From contig JAITRM010000007.1 in the NCBI GenBank assembly GCA_031288395.1, positions 1 to 43,976 on the forward strand: a stretch of DNA of 43,976 nt. The letters are read 5' to 3'. Every line of letters begins with the position of its first letter. Position 1 is the first letter of the stretch. Shown here in pieces: positions 35,758 to 43,110 of the stretch. This DNA is from Holosporaceae bacterium (lineage in GTDB: Bacteria; Pseudomonadota; Alphaproteobacteria; UBA3830). The notes beneath the pieces are model-generated. The model ran no database searches, was not told the origin of the DNA, and worked only from the letters and a program-made list of their open reading frames with translations. The position numbers and the translations under genes were made by a program.

Positions 35758-36339
35758 ATGAAAGAAATCAAAAACATATACGTTATAAAGATAACGCTGA
35801 GAGATTCGGAACCGGAAATATGGCGCAGGGTTGAAGTTCCGTATGATTTTACGTTCCGTGGGTTACATCAAGTGATACAGCTAGTCATGCCCTGGAGCGA
35901 GTCTCATTTGCACAGTTTTGCGGTGAAAGCGAAACATGGCGCCGAGACTCTAATTTCAACGCCTTATCCCGAAGACGATTGGGAATCTGAGGATGAAAAT
36001 AAAGTGCTGCTGCACCAATATTTGCCGGATGCGAAGCACGTAATATATGAATATGATTTTGGAGACAGCTGGGAACATGAAATAAAATTGGAAAAAATTA
36101 TTGAAAGCGAAGACAAAGTATCCTATCCACGCTGCACAGGAGGAGAGATGGCTTGTCCACCTGAAGATTGCGGCGGCCTGTATGGGTATTATGGCATGCT
36201 GGAAACCGTAAATGGTCCCGATTGTGAAGAGAAGAAAGAAGTGCTTGACTGGCTTGGCAAAAGGTTCGATCCTAAAAAATTCGACAGTCAGAAGATAAAA
36301 TTCCCCAAAGCTCTGCTTTGCACATATGCTAAGAAATGA
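35758..36339 (+). CDS. Plasmid pRiA4b ORF-3 family protein
   Basis: The 193-residue protein matches the pRiA4b ORF-3-like family, first seen on an Agrobacterium plasmid and found near mobile elements. Recognisable parts are the start YVIKITLRDSEPEIWRRVEVP, the segment FRGLHQVIQLVMPWSESHLHSF, the motif YEYDFGDSWEHEI, and CTGGEMACPPEDCGGLYGY with two cysteines. The biochemical role of the family is not known to me. The gene follows the tRNA-Gly locus, a common insertion neighbourhood, and overlaps the SulP gene by 14 bases. GGTGA lies upstream of the ATG. Confidence 0.85.
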   Translation: MKEIKNIYVIKITLRDSEPEIWRRVEVPYDFTFRGLHQVIQLVMPWSESHLHSFAVKAKHGAETLISTPYPEDDWESEDENKVLLHQYLPDAKHVIYEYDFGDSWEHEIKLEKIIESEDKVSYPRCTGGEMACPPEDCGGLYGYYGMLETVNGPDCEEKKEVLDWLGKRFDPKKFDSQKIKFPKALLCTYAKK

Positions 36340-37945
36340 GAGAATCAACTTAGCCTGGGTTCCGGAAATATTCCTGTCCACCCGCCACAATTACTCCAGC
36401 AGCACGCTTCTTGGCGACCTAAGGGCCGGTTTGCTGGTTGCCGTTGTGGCTTTCCCTCTGTTTATGACCTTTGCCATAGCGTCCGGCGTGGCTCCCGCTA
36501 CTGGCATAATAACCAGCATCGTCGCCGGAACTTTGGTCTGTCTGTGCGGAGGCGCTAGGTTTCAGATAGTGGGCCCCACCGGAGCCTTTGCCATGATTGT
36601 CTTTGACATCATAAAAAATCATGGTTTCGAGGGAATGACCTGTGCATTAATAATGGCGGGAATTATGATGATTCTGTTTGGAATGGCAGGCATAGGCGAT
36701 ATAATTCACTACATTCCCTATCCCATAACCGCCGGTTTTACCGCTGGCATAGGTTTGTCGATCATCGTATCGCAGCTCGGAGCTTTCTTGGGGCTGCATT
36801 TAGAGCGAGCGTCCACGGGTTTTGTGGATAGAATCTCATGCTATTTCAGCAGTCTCGATTCCGTGAATTTTTATGCCTTTGGCCTGGCGGCAGTCTGCCT
36901 AATATTCCTGGAAACGGCGCAAAAATACAAACCACGCCTGCCGCGTTACTTCATTGTCCTCGTTTTTGGAAGTTTGTACGCCTTCATATGTAAAGACAGC
37001 GGGATGGAAACCATAGGCAGCAGGTTTGGATGCGTTATTCCTCAACTTCAGGCGCCGTCAATCCCTGATTCCTTTTTTTCCCTGGATCGCCTGGAAAAAT
37101 TGTTTCCGGCAGCGTTTGCCATAGCATTTTTGGGCAGTTTGGAAAGTCTGTTGGGAGCGGTAATTGCCGATAATTTATCCGGAGAAAAGCACAGATCAAA
37201 TATGGAGCTAATAGGGCAAGGAATAGCCAACCTAGGAGCGGCTTTTTTCGGCGGCATTCCGGCAACATGCGCTCTGGGAACGACTTCTCTAAATGTAAAA
37301 GTGGGCGCTAAAACTCCCATCGCCGGCCTGTTCAACGTGGTATTTCAAATATTATTTATTTTGTGTCTGAGGCATTTTATGGATACAATCCCTCTGTCGT
37401 GCTTGGCGGCAATGCTGATCTCCACCGCCTGGAACATGGCGTCCTTCAAAAAGAACAAATATATACTGACGGCGCCAAAGAGCGATAGCTTCGTTTTCGT
37501 CGCCACCATACTCATAACGTTATTCGTAAACATCGTCATCGCCGTGGAAATAGGCTTTGCGCTTTCGGCTTTCTTGTTCATCAAAAGATCCATTGAAACC
37601 ACCACGATGGAAATATTTCCCCGCATAATCGCCGGCGCGAATTGCCACGGAGAGGAATGCGAATGCGTCAAAGTTCACGGTCATTTGTTTTTCGGAGCCG
37701 CTCCAATTCTCCATAACGCGCTAATGTCGCTGCCAAAAATACACTCCACCGTTTACATAGACATGCAGGACGTGCCATTCATTGACGTTACCGGAGCAAA
37801 GATTCTAAAGGAGTTTGTGGCTGAAATGAAAAGTAGAAAAATAAGCGTTATCATCGGCGGTCTGAACAAAAGAACCATAAAAGCGCTCGGCAAAATGGAC
37901 TCCAGCCGTGAACTTGACGGCTGTCTATCGGAAGACAGAATTTAA
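36326..37945 (+). CDS. SulP family anion transporter with STAS domain
   Basis: SulP proteins carry sulfate, bicarbonate or organic anions across the inner membrane. The 539-residue protein starts with the family motif DLRAGLLVAVVAFPLFMTFAIASG, here with LFM where many have LSI or LAM. It has about ten to twelve further spans, including GPTGAFA and ATCALGTTSLNVKVGAKTPIAGL. It ends in a C-terminal STAS domain (about 440-539) with the fold marker YIDMQDVPFIDVTGAKIL. The substrate cannot be assigned. The start ATG at 36326 lies within the end of the pRiA4b-like gene, so the two are probably translated from one message. Confidence 0.9.
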   Translation: MLRNERINLAWVPEIFLSTRHNYSSSTLLGDLRAGLLVAVVAFPLFMTFAIASGVAPATGIITSIVAGTLVCLCGGARFQIVGPTGAFAMIVFDIIKNHGFEGMTCALIMAGIMMILFGMAGIGDIIHYIPYPITAGFTAGIGLSIIVSQLGAFLGLHLERASTGFVDRISCYFSSLDSVNFYAFGLAAVCLIFLETAQKYKPRLPRYFIVLVFGSLYAFICKDSGMETIGSRFGCVIPQLQAPSIPDSFFSLDRLEKLFPAAFAIAFLGSLESLLGAVIADNLSGEKHRSNMELIGQGIANLGAAFFGGIPATCALGTTSLNVKVGAKTPIAGLFNVVFQILFILCLRHFMDTIPLSCLAAMLISTAWNMASFKKNKYILTAPKSDSFVFVATILITLFVNIVIAVEIGFALSAFLFIKRSIETTTMEIFPRIIAGANCHGEECECVKVHGHLFFGAAPILHNALMSLPKIHSTVYIDMQDVPFIDVTGAKILKEFVAEMKSRKISVIIGGLNKRTIKALGKMDSSRELDGCLSEDRI

Positions 37946-38023
37946 GAAAAATTTCTATCCTTAATGGCGAATCTCTTTCCGTTTTCGCATTTTTTTAACA
38001 TATGTCCAGTATACTATGATATT

Positions 38024-38761
38024 ATGGTTAAATTTTTTAAAGCCTGGAAGCGGTCGCGGCGTAAAATTCTACAAAAAGTAAAGGGAGGAGTTCTTGTGGA
38101 GTTCTCCTTTTCGGTGCCGCTGTTGATAATGGTGATGTTTTTTGCCCTTGATGTTCCGCTCGCCTACAGAATATCATCGAAACTTCAAAAAACGTCTGAA
38201 CTATACGCGCAGATGCTGTTGAATATCATCGAAAAGAAGCCGTCCCGAAAGTTAACGAGCGATGATCTAAAAAATATTTCCAAAGCGGTGGGGCTGACTT
38301 TCACGGGAGTTAATGGCAGCGGGGCAAAGCCAAACAATCAGTATCCGTTTTTCCTATCTACCCACATAACATGCATAAAATGCGATCAAACCACCGGCAC
38401 TTTCGTAATAAAATGGAATATGCACATACAAAATGATTTGAAAACTGGAAATGTAACGTCTACGCCCAACGACTATACCTACTCCATCAATATTTCCAGC
38501 AAGGATATAACTTCGTTCAATGGCAGTCTCAAAAATTTTAGAACGTACCTGGGTGAATTGAAATTATTGATCGAGACCGTCGCTTGGCACGACGGGCTCG
38601 GCCGTGGATTCAATCAAAAATTCTATCTGCTGTCGATTCCCGGGAAGACCAAAAATCAGAACGATAATGTCCAAGACGGAAAAAACAGCAGAATTCTTGG
38701 CGACAGGTATGCGGTCGTGACTCCCAGCGAATCCGTAGATCTAGAATCTTTGCCCATATAG
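38024..38761 (+). CDS. TadE-like pilus assembly protein
   Basis: From the ATG at 38024 the protein has 245 residues. It has a basic leader (KRSRRKILQKVKG), then GVLVEFSFSVPLLIMVMFFALDV. This is the pseudopilin signature of TadE/TadF: cleavage after a glycine, Glu at +5, one hydrophobic helix. The rest is a periplasmic domain with a cysteine pair (CIKC). TadE pseudopilins support Flp pilus assembly. The frame stays open 20 codons further upstream to an ATG at 37964, but those residues do not fit a prepilin leader. Neither start has a clear Shine-Dalgarno. The gene follows SulP and converges on comM. Confidence 0.75.
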   Translation: MVKFFKAWKRSRRKILQKVKGGVLVEFSFSVPLLIMVMFFALDVPLAYRISSKLQKTSELYAQMLLNIIEKKPSRKLTSDDLKNISKAVGLTFTGVNGSGAKPNNQYPFFLSTHITCIKCDQTTGTFVIKWNMHIQNDLKTGNVTSTPNDYTYSINISSKDITSFNGSLKNFRTYLGELKLLIETVAWHDGLGRGFNQKFYLLSIPGKTKNQNDNVQDGKNSRILGDRYAVVTPSESVDLESLPI

Positions 38762-38772
38762 TTACCGCGGGA

Positions 38773-40278
38773 TTACATCATCCTCCGATAGCTTATGGCT
38801 TCGGTGACGTGTCCTTTCTCGATGGCGTCGAATTTGGCGAGATCGGCCAGCGTTCGGGCCAGTTTTATGACTCGATAGTAGCCGCGGGCCGAAATTTTTA
38901 CCAGGTCGATGCACCTGTAGAGGACTTCTTTGGCTTCGTCGGTCAGATAATGCTCCAGTTCGTGGCCATCGACCTCGGAATTCGTGCCTAGCCGGCGACT
39001 TTTATAGCGCTCCAGCTGAATTTCTCTCGCCGCCATGACGCGCGCCCTAATAGCTCCCGATTTTTCTATGCTTTCCTGCGGTTGCGTGAAATCGGAGATT
39101 TTAACGTCCGGCACATCGACGAATATGTCGATTCTATCCAGCAGTGGTCCGGAAATTTTCCTCAGGTAATCCTTTCCGCACTTGGGAGCCAGATTGCACT
39201 CCTTCTCCGGATTGCCCAGATACCCGCAGCGACAAGGATTCATGGCGGCAACCAACTGAATTCTGGCCGGATAGGTCACGTGGCTGTTGGCTCGCGCTAT
39301 GGTGATATTGCCGGTTTCCAGTGGCTGGCGCAGAGATTCCAGAGCCGCTCGGGAAAATTCCGGAAGCTCGTCCAGAAATAGCACTCCGCGGTGCGCCAAA
39401 GAAATTTCCCCGGGCTTGGCGTTCGCGCCGCCGCCCACCAGCGCCACCAGAGAGGCCGAGTGATGCGGCGATCGGTACGGTCTCTCGGTGATAAGCCCCA
39501 CGTCGGACGTCATGCCGGCGAGACTGTGGATCATGGTGACTTCCAGCGCCTCCTCCGGCGTGATCGGCGGCATAATGCTGGGAATCCTCGCCGCCAGAAT
39601 GGATTTCCCCACGCCCGGAGGCCCCAGCATCAGGACGTTGTGATTGCCGGCGGCGGCTATTTCCATCGCTCTTTTGGCCGTCATCTGTCCCTTTATGTCG
39701 CTGAAGCAGCCCACATTCGACGGTTTTATGGTGTGTTCCGAAGCCTTAGCCACGATTCGCGGAAGAATTTGCTCGCCCTTGAAATGATTGATCAAGGAAA
39801 GAAGGCTGGACGGCGCCAATATGTGATTTTCTCCGGCCCAAACGGCTTCCTGCGCCTGTTCTTCCGGACATATCAGAATTTTATTCTGGGATTTGGCCCA
39901 AATGGCCGTCGGCAGAACTCCCGGAACTTTGGCGAGGGAACCGTTGAGGGCGAGCTCTCCGACAGCCACCACGCTGTCCACATCCTCCTGCTGAATAACG
40001 CCCATGGCGGTCAGAAGCGCCAGAGCGATGGGCAGATCGTAGTGGCTCCCCTCCTTTTGCACGTCCGCCGGCGCGAGGTTCACCGTGATTCTCTTCGACG
40101 GCAGAGCGATTCCCATGGAATAGAGGCAGGCGCGGATTCTTTCCCGCGATTCCGCCACAGTTTTATCCGGCAAACCCACAATGGTAAAAGCCGGCAACCC
40201 GTTCAGCATCTGGATCTGCACGTCGATTTCTATGGTGTTAATTCCCAGAAACGAAACCGTCTTTATGTTGGCATTCAC
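38773..40278 (-). CDS. comM: YifB/ComM family AAA+ ATPase (Mg-chelatase-like)
   Basis: ComM is a hexameric helicase that promotes branch migration when incoming DNA is integrated during natural transformation; the family is also widespread in species not known to be competent. The 501-residue protein has an N-terminal ChlI-like domain (HYDLPIALALL), Walker A GPPGVGKS (219-226), and the segment RPYRSPHHSASLVALVGGG. Walker B lies in LFLDELPEF. A four-cysteine segment (NPCRCGYLGN to APKCGKDY) and a C-terminal helical domain (LARTLADLA) follow. Its ATG overlaps the stop of the BON gene, so the two are coupled. Confidence 0.94.
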   Translation of the reverse strand: MNANIKTVSFLGINTIEIDVQIQMLNGLPAFTIVGLPDKTVAESRERIRACLYSMGIALPSKRITVNLAPADVQKEGSHYDLPIALALLTAMGVIQQEDVDSVVAVGELALNGSLAKVPGVLPTAIWAKSQNKILICPEEQAQEAVWAGENHILAPSSLLSLINHFKGEQILPRIVAKASEHTIKPSNVGCFSDIKGQMTAKRAMEIAAAGNHNVLMLGPPGVGKSILAARIPSIMPPITPEEALEVTMIHSLAGMTSDVGLITERPYRSPHHSASLVALVGGGANAKPGEISLAHRGVLFLDELPEFSRAALESLRQPLETGNITIARANSHVTYPARIQLVAAMNPCRCGYLGNPEKECNLAPKCGKDYLRKISGPLLDRIDIFVDVPDVKISDFTQPQESIEKSGAIRARVMAAREIQLERYKSRRLGTNSEVDGHELEHYLTDEAKEVLYRCIDLVKISARGYYRVIKLARTLADLAKFDAIEKGHVTEAISYRRMM

Positions 40279-40898
40279 CGTTGGACGCCGTCCTTTTCCC
40301 CATCTGTTTCTGCGTTTTCTTTCCTGTTTATCTTGATGTAGGACACCACCTTTTCCACTCCGGAGGTGGTTCGCGCGTGATTAAGCGCCACGTCGCGCTC
40401 GAAGAGCGTCTGGGCGGTTCCGCACACGTAAACAACGCCTCGCACGGTGGTAATGTCATAATTCATGGAGTGGACGTTGCCGTCGAACGAGAAGGCGGAC
40501 TTAATGCGGGAAGTTATGCCGGTATCGATGGCAAAATCGGACACGTTCGGCATATCCTGCACCCTAGTTTCGTCATAGGCGTTCCCGCAGCCCTCGATGT
40601 TCCTTATTATCTGCATCGCCTTCTCTCGCTGAGCGTCGTCTTTCATATATCCTATTACGACGACGATGCCATGCTTGATCGCCAGCTCGACCCTGTCGAA
40701 AATATCCTTATCGCTGACGAATAGAGCGTTGTTTATTTTTGCTTGCAGCTCAGTATCGGAAATACTGCCGGAAACCCCCTCCTGATTGCGGACGGCGGTG
40801 CTTCCCACGACGGCGGTTCCCCCCAAAATCCAGGTGAAAGGGTCGCAGGAGGCGCATAGCAGCGCCGGAAATAGTATCCACAGCTTGGCTAAATTCAT
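40275..40898 (-). CDS. BON-domain lipoprotein (OsmY/DolP-like)
   Basis: From the ATG at 40898 the protein has 207 residues. It starts with a lipoprotein signal peptide ending in the lipobox LLCASC, so it should be lipidated at Cys18. Two BON domains follow, with the motifs INNALFVSDKDIFDRVELAIKHG and later GITSRIKSAFSFDGNVHSMN, the second ending in GVVYVCGTAQT. A charged tail ends the protein. DolP (YraP), the E. coli dual-BON outer-membrane lipoprotein, has the same layout and supports envelope integrity. CGGAG precedes the ATG; 14 more in-frame codons upstream are unlikely. Co-transcription with comM is probable. Confidence 0.87.
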   Translation of the reverse strand: MNLAKLWILFPALLCASCDPFTWILGGTAVVGSTAVRNQEGVSGSISDTELQAKINNALFVSDKDIFDRVELAIKHGIVVVIGYMKDDAQREKAMQIIRNIEGCGNAYDETRVQDMPNVSDFAIDTGITSRIKSAFSFDGNVHSMNYDITTVRGVVYVCGTAQTLFERDVALNHARTTSGVEKVVSYIKINRKENAETDGEKDGVQR

Positions 40899-40931
40899 CT
40901 TTACTCCGAGAATGCAAAAATAACGGACGAA

Positions 40932-40946
40932 TTGTAGCATTTTTGC
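40932..40946. repeat. Second copy of the 15-base TTGTAGCATTTTTGC sequence
   Basis: This is the same 15 bases as at 35636-35650, starting about 35 bases upstream of the BON lipoprotein ATG. On the minus strand it reads GCAAAAATGCTACAA and continues as TACAAT, which matches a -10 box at 5 of 6 positions. It may be a promoter element shared by the two loci. Confidence 0.5.
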
Positions 40947-41257
40947 CCACCCAGCGCCAGCCGATGGATTCTGCGGCCCTAGGTTCTGGTGATGACGCTA
41001 GATTTGCGTAGTTTTTGAGGCGACGAGGATTCCTGAGCAACTCCAAACAGACCCGAAACTGATCCGTTTTTCCCCACGACGATCGTTAAGCGTAGACGCG
41101 TCAGGCAACCTGTCGCTTTTTATTCAGGGCAAAAGCGAGAGGGAGGGTTAGCTCCCGTCCCAAGGGCTTGAAGCCCACCCCCGTTCTCGTTATCAAGACC
41201 TTTCTGGTTCAAGCTGACTTCAGGTTGAACTGGTCTAAAAAGACTGCTCTATTTGCC
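40947..41257. other. Intergenic stretch with clustered inverted repeats, no gene seen
   Basis: No credible reading frame is present. The part from 41113 to 41236 holds four inverted repeats: TCGCTTTT/AAAAGCGA (41113-41120 with 41131-41138), GGGAG/CTCCC (41141-41145 with 41152-41156), GGGCTT/AAGCCC (41164-41176), and a long imperfect one. The long one pairs AGACC/GGTCT (41196-41200 with 41232-41236) and GTTCAA/TTGAAC (41207-41212 with 41225-41230). An outer pair CGAGA/TCTCG (41136-41140 with 41185-41189) could enclose the middle ones. This could be a structured RNA, a set of transcript ends or a repeat element. I see no signature of tmRNA, RNase P RNA or SRP RNA. Confidence 0.45.
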
Positions 41258-42964
41258 TTATTTGATGGGCTTCTTTCTCTTTAGGCCCACGCTCGGCAAA
41301 CTTTTTACAAACAGGCCATCACCACTTTCTAGGAGTTTCAGCTCGTTGCTCGGCAATGCATTCAAACCGAATCCAGTTCCGTGAGTTTGCATGAAATTGA
41401 TTAGCTGGCTTACCTCGAACGGTTTTTCTTTCCCGGACTCCCCAAGGCGTTGCAGTATGCTTGTAACGGTGGAATCGAAACCTTTTCCCTGGGTGGCAAG
41501 CATGTTAGCGCCAGCCCGAGCCCTGAACAGCAGTTCGTCGAACGCAATATTGGCCAGCCCACTTGGTAACTTTGCCAACCCCACCAGCGTTTGCTGTATG
41601 GGCTGCAGCATTCCCGCCACCTTTTCGTCTGTCGCTTCGGTGTTCATGCAGTATCTTAGCGCCGCGAACAACTTGTCAACCGTCCCTGGCGTCACGTACA
41701 GGGCACTACCTTTGGTGCTGAACGATGTTCCCAGGAGTGTGCTAATCGACCCCACCACGGATTGGCAGTGAGTGACCACGTCGAGCAGAGGGCCTGATCC
41801 TATCATGTTAATTGCGTCATTTATTTTCCCTTTCTCTACCAGCGGTTTGATGTATATTTCCCACCTATCTAGCTCATATCCGTATATCGCTTTGATCAGA
41901 CCTGACCCGTACATTGACAGCGCCATCCTTCCACTGTCTCCTTTTCCCAGTCTCGCGAGTCCGAATATCGCTTTATTCCACAACGAGCTACCTCTGGTGA
42001 AGCCAGCATCCAGGAGCAGTCGCTCGTTTCCGTCCTTTACGACACTTTCATTTCTTGTTTCCTTAACCACGATAGATTCTTGGTTTTTCATGAAGAGCTG
42101 GAGTAGTTCTTTGCTTTCTTGGTAGTCTTGCTCCTGCGTACGCTTCTTTAGCTCAAATGGCGCTTTGATTACTACCTTTTTCTCATCGTAGGCCGGTTCT
42201 ACCAACCAATCTTCGTCCAATTTAATCAATGCGACTGCTTCCGTAGGCTCCACTCCCGATTCACTCACGTTGGCGATGAGTTTAGCTGCGGTTATCTCAT
42301 TCTTTGCGATATCCCGCGAATACAAGAAAGCTGCGCGTATGAGGCTCATAGCCTTTCCCGGGTCTCTTGCTTGGAACATTATCCCGATCATCGACAATAT
42401 GTATTCGGACATACCCTTTTGGTAGCTCGGAGGTAAAGTTTTGTACCTGTCGTTCATAGACAGCAGCGTTTTTGCCGCCGCGCTCGCTTCTTCATTACCG
42501 TCTTCTTTTTTTTTCAGAGCTCCTATCAAGCTTGCGTACGCGACTATTAACTCTTTAGTCATTTGATTCAAGCTCTGTACTGTCATGGTCACAAACCCCG
42601 CGAGTCGCAGCATAGATTCTGTTATGCAGTTCTCGGCGTTCATAATGTTGGCCGAGAGGAGATTCTGTTTCAGATACTCCATCTCTTCTTTTACGCCTGG
42701 CGTGTCCGCTAACAGTTTCTGGTATGTCGCTATCGCTGCCCCCGATCCAGAGAAACCCTCAGTAGCAGCGACGTCCGGCAGGGGTACGAACCCGGCCAGT
42801 AGGCTATTATGATCCACTTTCACTACCTGCGTCTGCGGTTCTGTGGAGCCCACAACCCCATCGTCCTTTCCGTATTCCAGCCGCAGCATCGCTTCCGCTT
42901 CGTTCCATTGGGGCAGTAGCGTCGCTATTAGCCCCAGTGTTCCAAGATATTTAAATTTACTCAT
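41258..42964 (-). CDS. Predicted secreted protein of unknown family, 568 residues
   Basis: The ATG at 42964 is preceded by AGGAGG with a 7-base spacer, so expression is likely. The N-terminus is a signal peptide: a basic start (SKFK), a hydrophobic core (YLGTLGLIATLL) and a probable cleavage after AEA near residue 25. The remainder looks largely helical, without further membrane spans. It has long amphipathic stretches, two cysteines in the C-terminal half, and a very basic end (LKRKKPIK). I recognise no family, repeat or catalytic motif. It has no functional partner nearby except the next unknown gene upstream. An exported, lineage-specific protein of a host-associated bacterium is a reasonable guess, no more. 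Confidence 0.72.
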   Translation of the reverse strand: MSKFKYLGTLGLIATLLPQWNEAEAMLRLEYGKDDGVVGSTEPQTQVVKVDHNSLLAGFVPLPDVAATEGFSGSGAAIATYQKLLADTPGVKEEMEYLKQNLLSANIMNAENCITESMLRLAGFVTMTVQSLNQMTKELIVAYASLIGALKKKEDGNEEASAAAKTLLSMNDRYKTLPPSYQKGMSEYILSMIGIMFQARDPGKAMSLIRAAFLYSRDIAKNEITAAKLIANVSESGVEPTEAVALIKLDEDWLVEPAYDEKKVVIKAPFELKKRTQEQDYQESKELLQLFMKNQESIVVKETRNESVVKDGNERLLLDAGFTRGSSLWNKAIFGLARLGKGDSGRMALSMYGSGLIKAIYGYELDRWEIYIKPLVEKGKINDAINMIGSGPLLDVVTHCQSVVGSISTLLGTSFSTKGSALYVTPGTVDKLFAALRYCMNTEATDEKVAGMLQPIQQTLVGLAKLPSGLANIAFDELLFRARAGANMLATQGKGFDSTVTSILQRLGESGKEKPFEVSQLINFMQTHGTGFGLNALPSNELKLLESGDGLFVKSLPSVGLKRKKPIK

Positions 42965-43110
42965 TTTCTAACCTCCTATTATGTTAAGTAAATAATAAAC
43001 AATTCCCTCTTCTTCTCTACTTTTACCACCTTTTTTTCCACTTTACTACGTCTCCACTCTCGCCCACCGCGCTTCCGCGCCTCCAGTGGACTTCTCCCAG
43101 TCATCGGTTG

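Noticed and set aside
38010-38015. TATACT before the TadE-like gene as a promoter
   Set aside because: No acceptable -35 lies 16-18 bases upstream, and the start would coincide with the ATG.
39391-40341. Open frame of 316 codons, plus strand, Arg/His-rich
   Set aside because: It lies fully antisense to comM and the BON gene, with a composition typical of a mirror frame and no recognisable motif.
40750-41046. 98-codon frame, minus strand, partly in the intergenic stretch
   Set aside because: It overlaps the BON lipoprotein start in another frame, has no Shine-Dalgarno and an arginine-rich composition.
41113-41236. Known RNA (tmRNA, RNase P RNA, SRP RNA) in the inverted-repeat region
   Set aside because: None of their conserved cores (tag peptide and tRNA-like ends, P4 helix core, GGAAGGAAGCA-type loop) can be found.
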